Assembly (NCBI RefSeq): GCF_016102005.1
Contig: NZ_JACFPL010000002.1
Location: forward strand, 186,001 to 250,000
Direction of reading: 5' to 3'
DNA length: 64,000 bases
Source of the DNA: Bifidobacterium choladohabitans
Lineage (GTDB): Bacteria > Actinomycetota > Actinomycetes > Actinomycetales > Bifidobacteriaceae
Positions within the stretch are counted from its first letter, which is position 1; every line of letters starts with the position of its first letter. The translations under genes and the position numbers were made by a program. The notes beneath the pieces are model-generated. The model was given only the letters and a program-made list of their open reading frames with translations, had not been told where the DNA came from and did not search any database. Shown here piece by piece: positions 1 to 8,569 of this stretch.

Positions 1-939
1 GACAACCCCCACCAGGATCAGGGTCTGCCACCGGTCTATGTGCGCCGGCAGATAGTCCACAACCGGCATGTGGTCGAGGACCTGTCCCGGCGGGGGGCCG
101 TCTTCGTGGACGAACTGGACCAGATTCCCGACCAGGCCGTCCGTGCCGGGGTGCCCGTGGTCTTCTCGGCCCATGGAATCGCCCCCTCGGTCGTCAAGGA
201 GGCCCAGCGGCGGGGGATGCGCGTGGTCGATGCCTCATGCCCACTGGTCAGCAAGGTCCACCGGGAGGTCCAGCGCTTCGTTCGTGACGGCTACTCGATT
301 ATCTACATAGGCCACCGTGGGCACGACGAGGCTGTGGGAGTCATGGGGGAGGCCCCGGACCGGGTTCACCTGGTCGAGCATGAGGCCGATATCGAGGCCC
401 TGGACTTCGGGCCCGACACCCCGCTGGTCATGCTGACCCAGACCACTCTGAGCCTTGATGAGACCGCCGACCTGGCCGCGGCCCTGCGCCGACGCTTCCC
501 CTGGATTCAGGAGCCACAGGGTTCAGACATCTGCTATGCCACCCAGAACAGGCAGCAGGCGGTCAAGCTGGTGGCCGGTCAGGCGGACTGCATGATTGTG
601 GTGGGGTCGGCCAACTCCTCCAACTCGGTGCGCCTGGTCGAGGTGGCCCGTCAGGCCCTGGATACCCGGTTTCCCGGTCAGGGCGAGCAGAGGGCCCATC
701 GGGTCGACGATGCCGGTGAGCTGGACCCGACCTGGCTGCAGGGCATGGACTCGGTAGGACTCACCTCGGGTGCCTCGGTTCCTGAAAACCTGGTTCAAGG
801 GGTGCTGGAGACCCTGGCTGCCCGAGGGTTCACCCAGGTGACCCGGGCCCGGGCGGTCGACGAGCACATGCACTTCGTCCTGCCTGCCGCCCTGCGCCCC
901 GCACGGGCATCCAGGAAGGTTCCACAGCCGCAGGGCTAG
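1..939 (+). CDS. ispH: 4-hydroxy-3-methylbut-2-enyl diphosphate reductase (IspH/LytB), 5'-truncated by window edge
   Basis: IspH is the iron-sulfur enzyme that makes IPP and DMAPP in the last step of the MEP isoprenoid pathway. The frame is open from base 1 (312 residues visible). The reading VYVRRQIVHNRHVV at its start is the conserved region after the first cluster cysteine, so roughly the first 20-30 residues, including that cysteine, lie outside the window. Two of the three [4Fe-4S] cysteines are visible: DASCPLV at about residue 80 of the fragment and DICYATQNRQ at about 178. TQTTLS and NSSNSVRL are also family motifs. The GTG at 40 is internal and not the start. The gene ends 18 bp from the convergent ybaK. 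Confidence 0.95.
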   Translation, partial: DNPHQDQGLPPVYVRRQIVHNRHVVEDLSRRGAVFVDELDQIPDQAVRAGVPVVFSAHGIAPSVVKEAQRRGMRVVDASCPLVSKVHREVQRFVRDGYSIIYIGHRGHDEAVGVMGEAPDRVHLVEHEADIEALDFGPDTPLVMLTQTTLSLDETADLAAALRRRFPWIQEPQGSDICYATQNRQQAVKLVAGQADCMIVVGSANSSNSVRLVEVARQALDTRFPGQGEQRAHRVDDAGELDPTWLQGMDSVGLTSGASVPENLVQGVLETLAARGFTQVTRARAVDEHMHFVLPAALRPARASRKVPQPQG

Positions 940-957
940 ACCCCACGCTAAAATCTC

Positions 958-1464
958 TCAGTCGGTGGCCAGAGGGGCGGTCTTGGCCTTGAGAACGCGG
1001 ATCAGATCCCGAGGGTCCAGGCCCAGGCTGATGCCGCGCTTGCCGCCGGAGACCATGATGGTGTCGAATTCCAGGGCGCCCTGGTCCAACACGGTGATAT
1101 GTGCGGTGCGTTGGCCGAAGGGCGATATGCCGCCCAGGACGTACCCGCTCTCACGCTCGGCCTGGGCCTTGTCGGCCATGCGGGCCTTCTTGGCGCCCAC
1201 GGCCGCCGCCAGGTGCTTGAGGTTCAGGTGGCCGGTCACCGGCACAATGCCGATGACCCGCTCCTTGCCCGTGTCGGCCATCAGGGTCTTGTAGACCGTG
1301 CGCGGGTCCAGGCCCAGCTTTTTGGCTGCCTCGATACCGTACCCCTGGTCCATGTGGTCCGCGTTGTGATGATACTCGTGGATGGTGAAAGGAACCCCCA
1401 GACGCTTCAGCTGGGCCATGGCCGGAGTCGAGGCATCCGAATCCGGCCGATTCTTCTTGCTCAT
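958..1464 (-). CDS. ybaK: YbaK/EbsC-type aminoacyl-tRNA deacylase (Cys-tRNA(Pro) deacylase)
   Basis: This 168-residue protein has the single-domain YbaK/ProX fold, a family that hydrolyses mischarged Cys-tRNA(Pro). Visible motifs are RTVYKTLMAD with the conserved lysine, the GIVPVTGHLNLKHLA stretch, and the C-terminal YVLGGISPFG loop followed by GGKRGISLGLDP. Length is normal for the family. ATG at 1464 is the only reasonable start. The upstream GGAG lies very close to it, so the mRNA may have a very short leader. It is a stand-alone gene, convergent with ispH and divergent from the DedA gene. Confidence 0.9.
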   Translation of the reverse strand: MSKKNRPDSDASTPAMAQLKRLGVPFTIHEYHHNADHMDQGYGIEAAKKLGLDPRTVYKTLMADTGKERVIGIVPVTGHLNLKHLAAAVGAKKARMADKAQAERESGYVLGGISPFGQRTAHITVLDQGALEFDTIMVSGGKRGISLGLDPRDLIRVLKAKTAPLATD

Positions 1465-1540
1465 GACTCCATGCTAAGGTACTGACCGTTTAGGGAGGCT
1501 GAGGGGTGTCTTTGGCGCAATCGCGCGGAAAGGGTGGTCC

Positions 1541-2137
1541 ATGACCGCTGTCAATGCCTGGCTGCTCGATGCGGTGACGGGCGGCTGGGGGCTGGCTGTG
1601 CTGTTCCTGGCCGCCTTTCTGGATGCCCTGATCATCCCCATACCCACGGAGCTGATGGTCCTGGCCACGGCTTCGGCCTTCCGGGCCACAGGAAGACCCC
1701 TTCCCGTCCTGGTCTTTCTGGTATGCGCCCTGGCCTTCGCAGGCGGCGATGCCTGCACCTATGGGCTGGGACGGCTGGTCCCGCTGAATCGTCTGGCCGT
1801 CTTCCGAGGTGCCGCAGGCAAGGCTGTGACCTCGTGGGCCCATCGGGCCCTGCTGCAGGGGGGTGGCTTCTTCACACTGGCCTCGCGCTTCGTGCCCTCG
1901 GGCCGGACCGTGGTCAATCTGACGGCCGGCGCGGCGCGGTATCCGCTGAACCGTTACCTGCCCCTGGCTGCCCTCGCCGGCCTGCTTTGGTCGATTTATA
2001 TGTGGACCCTGGGGTATCTGGCCGCCTCCTGGCTGGAAAACAATCCTCTGGCCGTCATGGCCTTCGGCTTTCTGGCGGGGATGGTCGTCGGCCTGGTCTG
2101 CGACCTGGCCATGCGGGCGCTCACCCGGAGGCGCTGA
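1541..2137 (+). CDS. DedA-family (SNARE-associated/VTT) membrane protein
   Basis: A 198-residue integral membrane protein of the DedA family, which is implicated in lipid carrier recycling and membrane homeostasis. It has about five hydrophobic segments. The DedA signature is visible as SRFVPSGRTVVNLTAGAARY around residues 123-142, followed by a membrane-re-entrant LLWSIYMWTLGY segment; the family's charged residue early in the protein is in FLDALIIPIPTELMV. The start at 1541 follows AAAGGG at a spacing of 6. The gene is monocistronic and convergent with gap. Substrate cannot be inferred from sequence alone. Confidence 0.85.
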   Translation: MTAVNAWLLDAVTGGWGLAVLFLAAFLDALIIPIPTELMVLATASAFRATGRPLPVLVFLVCALAFAGGDACTYGLGRLVPLNRLAVFRGAAGKAVTSWAHRALLQGGGFFTLASRFVPSGRTVVNLTAGAARYPLNRYLPLAALAGLLWSIYMWTLGYLAASWLENNPLAVMAFGFLAGMVVGLVCDLAMRALTRRR

Positions 2138-2139
2138 TT

Positions 2140-2177
2140 ACAAACAAGGGGCCCGCCCCACGTAGGGAACGGACCCC
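2140..2177 (-). terminator. Intrinsic terminator of gap
   Basis: Reading the minus strand after the gap stop, GGGGTCCG (2177-2170) pairs with CGGGCCCC (2155-2148), with one G-U type pair and a 14-base loop, followed by TTGTTTGT. It sits about 35 bases past the gap stop and just past the DedA stop on the other strand. Confidence 0.6.
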
Positions 2178-2211
2178 GAAATCGTTATGGCCGGAGGAGC
2201 CGGTCGGATGC

Positions 2212-3267
2212 TCAGTCGCCCAGCTTGGCGAAGTAGAGCAGGGTGCGGATCATGTTGCTGGTGAAGCCATACTCGTTGTCGTAGAAGGCAACGGTGCGGA
2301 CCAGCTGGTCGTCACCGTGGGTGTTGACATCGGTCTGCGTGGGATCGAAGATGCCGCCGTGGGTGTCGCCGATCACGTCGGAGGAGACGATGCCCTCGTC
2401 GTTGTAGCCGTAGTAGTCCTTGCCCTCGAAGGCCTTCTTGGCGGCGTCGTTGATCTCGTCGACGGTGACCTTCTTGTCCAGGACGCAGGTCAGCTCGGTG
2501 ACGGATCCGGAGGGAACGGCCACGCGCTGTGCATGGCCCTGCAGCTTGCCGTCAACGGAGGGAACGACCTTGCCGATGGCCTTGGCGGCACCGGTGGAGT
2601 GCTCGATGGTGTTGATGGCGGCGGCGCGGGTGTTGCGCGGCTTGTTGCCCTTGGGGCCGTCCAGCAGCATCTGGGAGCCGGTGTAGGCGTGGATGGTGGT
2701 CATGTAGCCGATGCGGATGCCGAAGTTGTCATCCAGCATCTTGACCATGGCGGCCAGGGAGCCGGTGGTGCAGGATCCGGCGGAGATGATCTTGTCGGAG
2801 GACTTCAGGGTCTCCTCGTTGACGCCGTAGACCACGGTGGGCGTGGTGTCGTCCTTGGCGGGGGCGGAGATCAGAACCTTCTTGGCTCCGGCGTTCAGGT
2901 GGGCCTGGGACTTCTCGGCCGAGGTGTAGAAGCCGGTGCACTCCAGCACGTAGTCCACGCCGTCGTTCTTGACCCAGGGGATGTTGTTGGCGTCCTTCTC
3001 GGCATAGACAGGGTACTCCTTGCCGTCCACCACGATGGCGGTGTCGGTGGAGGTGACCGAGACAGGGGTGCCGTCGTCGTGACGGAAGGTGCCCTGAGTG
3101 CTGTCGTACTTGAGCAGATAGGCCAGAATGGCCGGGGTGGTCAGATCGTTGATGGCGGCAACCTCGATGTTGGAGGCGTCGCCGCCACGGGCCTGGAGCT
3201 CAAAGATGCGCCGGAAGGCCAGACGACCGATGCGTCCGAATCCGTTGATGCCAATCTTTACTGTCAT
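2212..3267 (-). CDS. gap: Glyceraldehyde-3-phosphate dehydrogenase, type I
   Basis: NAD-dependent GAPDH of glycolysis and the lower bifid shunt, 351 residues. The N-terminal Rossmann motif [15 protein letters not shown] is intact. The catalytic cysteine is C166 in SAGSCTTGS, a variant of the textbook SNASCTTN, and the phosphate-binding and C-terminal WYDNE-like block appears as [16 protein letters not shown] at 3267 follows GGGAG at 7 bases. It has its own promoter with an inverted repeat in the leader, and its own terminator. Very strong codon bias fits a highly expressed enzyme. Confidence 0.97.
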   Translation of the reverse strand: MTVKIGINGFGRIGRLAFRRIFELQARGGDASNIEVAAINDLTTPAILAYLLKYDSTQGTFRHDDGTPVSVTSTDTAIVVDGKEYPVYAEKDANNIPWVKNDGVDYVLECTGFYTSAEKSQAHLNAGAKKVLISAPAKDDTTPTVVYGVNEETLKSSDKIISAGSCTTGSLAAMVKMLDDNFGIRIGYMTTIHAYTGSQMLLDGPKGNKPRNTRAAAINTIEHSTGAAKAIGKVVPSVDGKLQGHAQRVAVPSGSVTELTCVLDKKVTVDEINDAAKKAFEGKDYYGYNDEGIVSSDVIGDTHGGIFDPTQTDVNTHGDDQLVRTVAFYDNEYGFTSNMIRTLLYFAKLGD

Positions 3268-3287
3268 TCAATTCTCCCTTGGAGATT

Positions 3288-3327
3288 GGCCGTATACAGC
3301 ACAAAAATTACCGGACCGTATATGGCC
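3288..3327 (-). promoter_or_regulatory. Inverted repeat in the gap leader
   Basis: GGCCGTATAC (3288-3297) and GTATATGGCC (3318-3327) form arms matching at 9 of 10 positions, separated by 20 bases. They lie between the predicted transcription start and the ribosome binding site of gap, so the element could be an RNA hairpin or a repressor operator. No factor can be named. Confidence 0.4.
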
Positions 3328-3349
3328 GATTACTGATAACATCTCATAG

Positions 3350-3377
3350 TTTATAGAACCCTGTGTACTTATAGCAA
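3350..3377 (-). promoter_or_regulatory. Promoter of gap
   Basis: On the minus strand TTGCTA (3377-3372) and TATAAA (3355-3350) are separated by 16 bp, placing the start of transcription near 3343 and giving a leader of about 75 nt before the gap ATG. This is the best sigma-70-like match in the intergenic region. Confidence 0.6.
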
Positions 3378-3456
3378 GCGATTACGCGGGTTCTGCCAAG
3401 GAAAAAACGAACAAAAAAATTGGTAGGTTTTGTTGTTTGTTTGCGCAACAAAACGA

Positions 3457-3861
3457 TCAGGAATTGTGAGGATTTTCGTTCGTATCGGCCAGCCAATCCT
3501 TCCACTGCTGCTGGTGGAATCCGACCAGGACATGCCGGCCGTCCAGCAGGATGGGACGCTTGACCAGCATGCCGTCGGTCGACAGCAGTTGCAGAGCCTG
3601 CTCCGTATCCATCTGCGGCAGGCGCTTGCTCAGGCCCAGGCTGCGATAGGCCTGACCCGAGGTGTTGAAGAATCGCCGAACGGGCAGGCCGCTCATGTTC
3701 AGCCATTCGGTCAGTTCCTCCTGGGTGGGTCGGTCCCCCTTGATGTCTCTCTCGGCGAAGTCCACATTGTGGTCACGCAGCCAGGTGCGGGCCTTGGCGC
3801 AGGTGGAGCAGCGGCTGTAGCAGATGAAGAGCGGGTGCTCGGCTGTAGGTGTTGCTGTCAT
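3457..3861 (-). CDS. ArsC/Spx-family thioredoxin-fold protein (arsenate reductase-like)
   Basis: A 134-residue protein of the ArsC/Spx/YffB family. The N-terminal redox motif is CSTC in YSRCSTCAKARTWLRDH. The middle contains RFFNTSGQAYRSLGLS, matching the family's R-x-x-x-NTSG pattern, and the end contains LVKRPILLDG with the family's RP motif. True detoxifying arsenate reductases and unknown-function YffB proteins look alike at this level, and no ars genes are nearby, so arsenate reduction is only one possibility. ATG at 3861 is preferred because AAAGGA lies 6 bases upstream; the TTG at 3876 would overlap that site. Confidence 0.8.
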   Translation of the reverse strand: MTATPTAEHPLFICYSRCSTCAKARTWLRDHNVDFAERDIKGDRPTQEELTEWLNMSGLPVRRFFNTSGQAYRSLGLSKRLPQMDTEQALQLLSTDGMLVKRPILLDGRHVLVGFHQQQWKDWLADTNENPHNS

Positions 3862-3902
3862 AAATTTTCCTTTCAAGGTAGGGTTTTCAAGTCAAACGAG
3901 GC

Positions 3903-4652
3903 TCAGGCCAGCCGTCGGGAAGGCCGGGTCTCCAGGGAGCCCAGGTCGGCCTTGGGCACCAGGCTGGTGCTCCAGATCGGCTCGGGCGCCGAAGCGGGGT
4001 AGGTGACGAACACAATTCCCTGCTTCAAGGCTATGTGTGCGGGCTTGCCGGGCAGGAACTCGTTGCTGACGCCGGTCACCTGCTGGTTGGTCATGGTCAT
4101 GCCGTCCGTCTGGTATTTGAGACCCTGCTCGACCACGCCCAGGGCCTGGTCGTCGGCAGCCAGGACGGAGACCATGGACCTGGGCGGGCAGTCCCAGGCG
4201 GGGAAGTCCAGACTTCCGGGGCCAAGTGCCGTGACCAGCATCCCCTGGCCCCAGAGTTCGGCCCGGCCCCCGCTGGCTGCAATCAGATGGATCAGATTCA
4301 GGTTGGCCAGTGTGTGGTCCATACGCCCGCCCAGGCCACCATATATAAGGAATCGTTGGCAGCCTCGCTGCCAGCCCACCTTGACCGCAGCCAGCAGGTC
4401 CGTGTCGTCTTTTTCAGCAGGCAGGACCCGGCGGGGGATGTCTGCACGTAGCTTTCGGCTCCCAGCGGGCAGGGAGTCGAAGTCACCCACGACCAGGTCG
4501 GGCTCGTCACCATGCTCTAGGGCCGGCTCCAGTCCTCCGTCCGCCGCGATGACCAGGGCCTGTCCTCCGCGTGCCACCTCTTCGCCAAAGTATTGTCCGG
4601 CGCCCCAGATCCGGCAGAGCGGTGCCTGAACAGACTGACCGTCATCCTGCAT
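3903..4652 (-). CDS. thiN: Thiamine pyrophosphokinase
   Basis: This enzyme converts thiamine plus ATP to thiamine diphosphate. The family motifs appear in order: IAADGGLEPAL, LVVGDFDSLP, KDDTDLLAAV, then GGLGGRMDHTLANLNL, and a C-terminal TDGMTMT...GVSNE thiamine-binding region. With the ATG at 4652 the protein is 249 residues, somewhat long for the family. A longer frame upstream overlaps azlD and is probably not translated. A purine-rich AAGAAGAG precedes 4652. It lies 41 bp upstream of the ArsC-like gene and could be co-transcribed with azlCD. Confidence 0.88.
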   Translation of the reverse strand: MQDDGQSVQAPLCRIWGAGQYFGEEVARGGQALVIAADGGLEPALEHGDEPDLVVGDFDSLPAGSRKLRADIPRRVLPAEKDDTDLLAAVKVGWQRGCQRFLIYGGLGGRMDHTLANLNLIHLIAASGGRAELWGQGMLVTALGPGSLDFPAWDCPPRSMVSVLAADDQALGVVEQGLKYQTDGMTMTNQQVTGVSNEFLPGKPAHIALKQGIVFVTYPASAPEPIWSTSLVPKADLGSLETRPSRRLA

Positions 4653-4693
4653 AAGACTCTTCTTTCTGCGCTCGCCCATCGGACGCGCCCCCA

Positions 4694-5050
4694 TCATCCC
4701 AGACCAACCAGACCGACCAGGAAGGCCAGCCAACCCTGCACCAGGGCCATGTAGGTCAGGGTCCCGCAGGCGATGCTGACCATCATGTTCCGCCAACGCA
4801 GGTGAACCAGGGCCGTGACCAGCAGGGCCAGGGCCTCGTAGAGCCCATGGTCGCCTCCCATCAGGTTGGTGTGCCTCAAGGAATAGACCACCAGCAGTCC
4901 CATGACGGCGGCGGGCAGCAGACGTCCCAGCCGGGTCACCAGTGCCGGCGGCCGACGCCCCTCCGGCCAGATTATGAAGGGCAGGAATCTGGTGGCCATG
5001 GTTCCCATGACCACAATGCCTATGGTGATCAGTTGCTGTGCAGTGGTCAT
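4694..5050 (-). CDS. azlD: AzlD-family small subunit of branched-chain amino acid exporter
   Basis: A 118-residue hydrophobic protein with about four membrane segments. It contains the AzlD hallmark GTMATRFLPFIIW near the N terminus and LPAAVMGLLVVYSL in the middle. AzlD partners the larger AzlC permease to export branched-chain amino acids or analogues. The ATG at 5050 overlaps the azlC stop as ATGA, indicating translational coupling, with azlC first in the pair. Confidence 0.88.
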   Translation of the reverse strand: MTTAQQLITIGIVVMGTMATRFLPFIIWPEGRRPPALVTRLGRLLPAAVMGLLVVYSLRHTNLMGGDHGLYEALALLVTALVHLRWRNMMVSIACGTLTYMALVQGWLAFLVGLVGLG

Positions 5051-5784
5051 GAGGCCTCCCTCTGGCTGTGGAAGTCCAAGAGGATGAAGATGGCCAGGAT
5101 GACCACCATGGACGGGATGATGAACCGGTCGGGTCCGAAGACCAGCAGGCAGGCCAGGGAGGCCAGCAGACCGATAAGGGCCGGCACGCGGGCTTCGGCC
5201 TGCCGCCACTGCTCCAGAAAGAGGACCAGGAACATGGCGGTCAACACGAAATCCAACCCCTTGGTGTCGAAGTTCGCCAGGTTGCCCAGCACAGCGCCCA
5301 GGGTGGCGCCGCCTACCCAGTAGATCTGGTTGAGCAGGGTGACGAAGAAGAGATACCAGCCCTTGTCGGTCCCGGCCGGGTGGGGGTCGGCGGACTCCAG
5401 GGCGAAGGTCTCATCGCACATGCCGAAGATCAGGTAGGGCTTCTTTCGGCCCGTCCCTCGGAAGACCGGCAGCATGGCCAGGCCGTAGAAGAGGTGCCGC
5501 GCATTGACCATCAGGGTCAGCATCAGCGCGCCCCAGGGATTGAAGGTGGACATGAGCAGGTCCACGGTCACGAACTCCATGGACCCGGCATAGATCAGGG
5601 CACTCATGGCCAGCGGATAGATCACCGGGAATCCGCGGCTGGTCATCAGAAAGCCGTAGGAGATCCCCAGCACAAGGAATCCGGCCATGATGGGCAGGGT
5701 CCTCGGGAAGGCCGCAGCCAGGGAGCCCAGGATGGTCCCGGAGGACCCCGCATCTTCGTTCACCTCTTCCTGCGTTCGCTGCAT
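5047..5784 (-). CDS. azlC: AzlC-family branched-chain amino acid exporter, large subunit
   Basis: A 245-residue polytopic membrane protein. The AzlC signature is visible as FLVLGISYGFLMTSRGF followed by MSALIYAGSMEFV and LMVNARHLFYGLAM. The start at 5784 is set by a perfect AGGAGG six bases upstream. The frame stays open further 5' but has no comparable ribosome binding site. With azlD it forms a two-gene export unit. It diverges from msrAB, with 172 bp between the two starts. Confidence 0.92.
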   Translation of the reverse strand: MQRTQEEVNEDAGSSGTILGSLAAAFPRTLPIMAGFLVLGISYGFLMTSRGFPVIYPLAMSALIYAGSMEFVTVDLLMSTFNPWGALMLTLMVNARHLFYGLAMLPVFRGTGRKKPYLIFGMCDETFALESADPHPAGTDKGWYLFFVTLLNQIYWVGGATLGAVLGNLANFDTKGLDFVLTAMFLVLFLEQWRQAEARVPALIGLLASLACLLVFGPDRFIIPSMVVILAIFILLDFHSQREAS

Positions 5785-5956
5785 GACCCGCCTCCTGGCC
5801 TCGTTTTGGAGATGGTCATATGATAATCGCCGCTTGCGCCGCATGGGCAAGCCGGTCGACAATGTGAGAAGGCTGTCAAGAGGCGAGGGTGGCGGAATAG
5901 GTGCTCTCCGGCTCCTGTTGAACCTAGCGATAGGCACCGGCATGTGAGGAGGAATC

Positions 5957-6934
5957 ATGGACAAGAACAAGATTTCAACCAACAACCCGGCCACGGTCGT
6001 CCTGGCGGGGGGTTGCTTCTGGGGCATTGAGCGGTTCTTCCAGGAGGTGGACGGAATCATCGACACCCAGGTGGGATACGCCCAGTCCACAGTGCCCAAC
6101 CCCAGCTATGAACAGGTCTGCAGCGGTGTCACCGATGCCGTGGAGAGCGTGCGGCTGACCTATGATCCCCAGACGGTCAGTCTGCGGACCCTGACCCTGC
6201 TTCTGCTGGATGTGATCGACCCCTTCTCGGTGGATCGGCAGGGCAACGACCGGGGCAGGCAGTATCGCAGCGGCCTCTACTGGAATCCCGAGCATCGCGA
6301 GCAGGAGGAGCCCGTCTTCCGGCGCGCCCTGGAGGAGCTGGAGCGCAGGACAGGCCGTCATCCCGCTGTGCAGGTGGAGGCCCTGATCAACTTCTATCCG
6401 GCGGAGGAGTCCCACCAGGACTACCTGCTCAAGAACCCCGGCGGTTACTGCCACATCCCGCTGGAGGCCATCGCCAACGCCGCCTCCCGCCAGCGCTACA
6501 TCGAACGCATCTGGTCCCTGGACCCCGAAAGCTACGAGGTCACCCAGCATTCGGCCACCGAACGGCCCTTCACCAACGCCTACGACGGCGAGTTCCGCCC
6601 GGGCATCTATGTGGACGTGGTCAGCGGGCAGCCGCTCTTCTCCTCGGCGGACAAGTACGACTCGGGCTGCGGCTGGCCCGCATTCACCAAGCCCATCGAT
6701 CCCCGACTGCTGGTCAACCGCAAGGACTACAAGCTGCTGGGTCGGCCCCGGATCGAGGTGCGGACGGCACAGACCGGCATCCATCTGGGACACGTCTTCG
6801 ACGACGGACCAGCTGACCGTGGCGGGCAGCGCTACTGCATGAACTCCGCAGCCCTGCGGTTCGTACCGCGGGATCGGATGGAGCAGGAGGGCTACGGCGA
6901 CTACCTGCCCCTGGTGGACGGCGCGACCTCCTGA
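5957..6934 (+). CDS. msrAB: Bifunctional peptide methionine sulfoxide reductase MsrA/MsrB fusion
   Basis: A 325-residue fusion that repairs both S- and R-methionine sulfoxide. The MsrA half carries GGCFWG with catalytic C20. The MsrB half begins near residue 180 and has SGCGWPAF (C238) and the catalytic [11 protein letters not shown] (C294). The zinc-binding CxxC pairs found in many MsrB proteins are absent: the first position reads [10 protein letters not shown], as in the PilB-type fusions. The start has AGGAGG five bases upstream. It is monocistronic, divergent from azlC and upstream of the infC operon. Confidence 0.95.
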   Translation: MDKNKISTNNPATVVLAGGCFWGIERFFQEVDGIIDTQVGYAQSTVPNPSYEQVCSGVTDAVESVRLTYDPQTVSLRTLTLLLLDVIDPFSVDRQGNDRGRQYRSGLYWNPEHREQEEPVFRRALEELERRTGRHPAVQVEALINFYPAEESHQDYLLKNPGGYCHIPLEAIANAASRQRYIERIWSLDPESYEVTQHSATERPFTNAYDGEFRPGIYVDVVSGQPLFSSADKYDSGCGWPAFTKPIDPRLLVNRKDYKLLGRPRIEVRTAQTGIHLGHVFDDGPADRGGQRYCMNSAALRFVPRDRMEQEGYGDYLPLVDGATS

Positions 6935-7176
6935 CGGGGCCTGGTCCTGAGGGCTGTGCTATACTGCTACTCGGCTTGAGAAATCAAGAAAGCGGATGAT
7001 CCCACCTGGGAGCCTTCCATGGCTTCGGGTTCGACCTGCACCGGTGACGGTTGGCCGTCATCATATACGGTACAGGCATTGGTTGTTGCGTTGCCATACG
7101 GCTGCGACGGTCATGTTCGAAACCTATGGGTTCTTCGCCGGGCAGTGGATGTTGTGGTATTTGAGAAGGAGTCATC
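6935..7176 (+). promoter_or_regulatory. Leader region of the infC-rpmI-rplT operon
   Basis: This 242-bp stretch between msrAB and infC holds no gene I can support. TATACT at 6960-6965 is a good -10 element with a poor -35. If used, the mRNA leader is about 205 nt. Leaders of this operon are often autoregulated by L20 or IF3 in other bacteria, but I could not recognise a known fold here. The last bases contain AAGGAG (7166-7171), the ribosome binding site of infC. Confidence 0.4.
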
Positions 7177-7845
7177 ATTAGCGACGAACCAAGGATTAAC
7201 GACGATATACGAGTGTCTCAGGTACGCCTGATCGGGCCCAACGGCGAGCAGGTGGGAATCATTGCGACCTCCGTCGCCCTCAACCTGGCCAAGGAGGCCA
7301 ACCTTGACCTGGTCGAGGTTGCACCCAAGGCCAAGCCTCCGGTCGCCAAGCTCATTGATTACGGCAAGTTCAAATACAACGAGAAGATCAAGGCTCGTGA
7401 GGCGCGCCGCAACCAGAGCATGTCGGAGATCAAGGAGATCCGCTTCAGATTGAAGATCGACGATCACGACTTCGAGGTCAAGGAGGGGCACGTGCGCCGC
7501 TTCCTGTCCGCCGGAGACAAGGTCAAGGTCACCATCATGCTGCGTGGGCGCGAGCAGTCCCGGCCCATCGGAGGCGTGGAGCTCCTGCGCAAGCTGGCTG
7601 ACGACGTCGCGGATCTGGGCTCCATCGAGTTCGCCCCCAAGCAGGAGGGGCGCAACATCATCATGACCCTGTCGCCCAAGGGCAAGAAGGTCCACACCCA
7701 GTCCGAGCAGCGTCGGCGGGGCGGCCAGGCCCGTGCCGAGCGCAAGGCCCGCCAGGCGGCCCATCTGGCTGCCAAGGCCGACAACAATACTTCTCCCAAG
7801 CAGATGAAATCCAAGGAGGGCAGCAATGCCGAAGATGAAAAGTAA
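7177..7845 (+). CDS. infC: Translation initiation factor IF-3 with non-canonical AUU start
   Basis: IF-3 controls start-codon fidelity and subunit dissociation. The conserved N terminus [12 protein letters not shown] is encoded upstream of the first GTG (7213). The only initiator-like codon positioned after AAGGAG (7166-7171) is ATT at 7177, five bases away. AUU starts allow IF-3 to autoregulate its own synthesis in other bacteria, so the start is biologically sensible. The protein has about 222 residues. It contains [21 protein letters not shown] (linker region) and [16 protein letters not shown] (C-domain), and ends in a charged, lysine-rich tail. The gene overlaps rpmI by 20 bp. Confidence 0.93.
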   Translation: MSDEPRINDDIRVSQVRLIGPNGEQVGIIATSVALNLAKEANLDLVEVAPKAKPPVAKLIDYGKFKYNEKIKAREARRNQSMSEIKEIRFRLKIDDHDFEVKEGHVRRFLSAGDKVKVTIMLRGREQSRPIGGVELLRKLADDVADLGSIEFAPKQEGRNIIMTLSPKGKKVHTQSEQRRRGGQARAERKARQAAHLAAKADNNTSPKQMKSKEGSNAEDEK

Positions 7846-8020
7846 CTCCGCCGCATCCAAGCGCGTCCGGACCACGGGTTCGGGCAAGCTCATGCACGCC
7901 GGGACCGGTATGCGCCACAATCTGGAGCACAAGTCGGCCAAGAAGCGTCGTCACCTGTCCACTGACGAGGTGCTCGCTCCGACCCAGTCCAAGAACATGA
8001 AGAGGATGCTGGCCCGCTGA
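7826..8020 (+). CDS. rpmI: 50S ribosomal protein L35
   Basis: A 64-residue L35, beginning [13 protein letters not shown] and containing [19 protein letters not shown], the conserved basic core that binds 23S rRNA. Length and composition are typical. It starts inside the end of infC, with GGAGG nine bases upstream (spacer GCAGCAATG region), consistent with translational coupling in the standard infC-rpmI-rplT order. Confidence 0.97.
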   Translation: MPKMKSNSAASKRVRTTGSGKLMHAGTGMRHNLEHKSAKKRRHLSTDEVLAPTQSKNMKRMLAR

Positions 8021-8068
8021 GCGGGTGCAGTCGCGTCGAGTGAGATTTTAGAAAGCTGAGGAATATCT

Positions 8069-8452
8069 ATGGCACGAGTCAAGCGGGCAGTCAACGCGCA
8101 TAAGAAGCGTCGGGTCGTCCTGGAGCGGGCGTCAGGCTACCGTGGCCAGCGCTCCCGTCTCTACCGCAAGGCCAAGGAGCAGCTGCTCCATTCATATACA
8201 TACAACTTCCGGGACCGCAAGGCCCGCAAGGGTGACTTCCGCAAGCTGTGGATCCAGCGCATCAACGCCGGATGCCGCGCCCAGGGAATCACCTACAACC
8301 GCTTCATCCAGGGTCTGCGCCTGGCCGGGATCGAGCTGGACCGTCGTGCCCTGGCCGACCTGGTCGTCAACGACATCGACACCTTCAACGCCATCGTGGC
8401 CGAGGCCAAGAAGGCCCTGCCTGCCGATGTGAACGCCCCGGTCGCTGCCTGA
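8069..8452 (+). CDS. rplT: 50S ribosomal protein L20
   Basis: A 127-residue L20, an early assembly protein of the large subunit. The N-terminal [15 protein letters not shown] and the globular [20 protein letters not shown] are family signatures. It lies 48 bp after rpmI, and is followed 27 bp later by a strong intrinsic terminator that closes the operon. Confidence 0.98.
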   Translation: MARVKRAVNAHKKRRVVLERASGYRGQRSRLYRKAKEQLLHSYTYNFRDRKARKGDFRKLWIQRINAGCRAQGITYNRFIQGLRLAGIELDRRALADLVVNDIDTFNAIVAEAKKALPADVNAPVAA

Positions 8453-8479
8453 TTCACTGACCTGAACACCGTATTGCAG

Positions 8480-8505
8480 GAACCCCGCCTTTCGCGGGGT
8501 TCTTT
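8480..8505 (+). terminator. Intrinsic terminator of the infC operon
   Basis: A perfect 9-bp stem GAACCCCGC / GCGGGGTTC (8480-8488 and 8494-8502) with a 5-base loop, followed by TTTGCATATTTG. It is placed directly after rplT. Confidence 0.85.
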
Positions 8506-8569
8506 GCATATTTGACCATTCCTCGGCGGGACGGTAAGTTGATTGACGACAACGATGCCGGGAGCCGCC

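Noticed and set aside
6996-7231. Small open frames in the infC leader as genes
   Set aside because: Unconserved-looking, Trp/Arg/Cys-rich translations, no ribosome binding sites, and they overlap the IF-3 N terminus.
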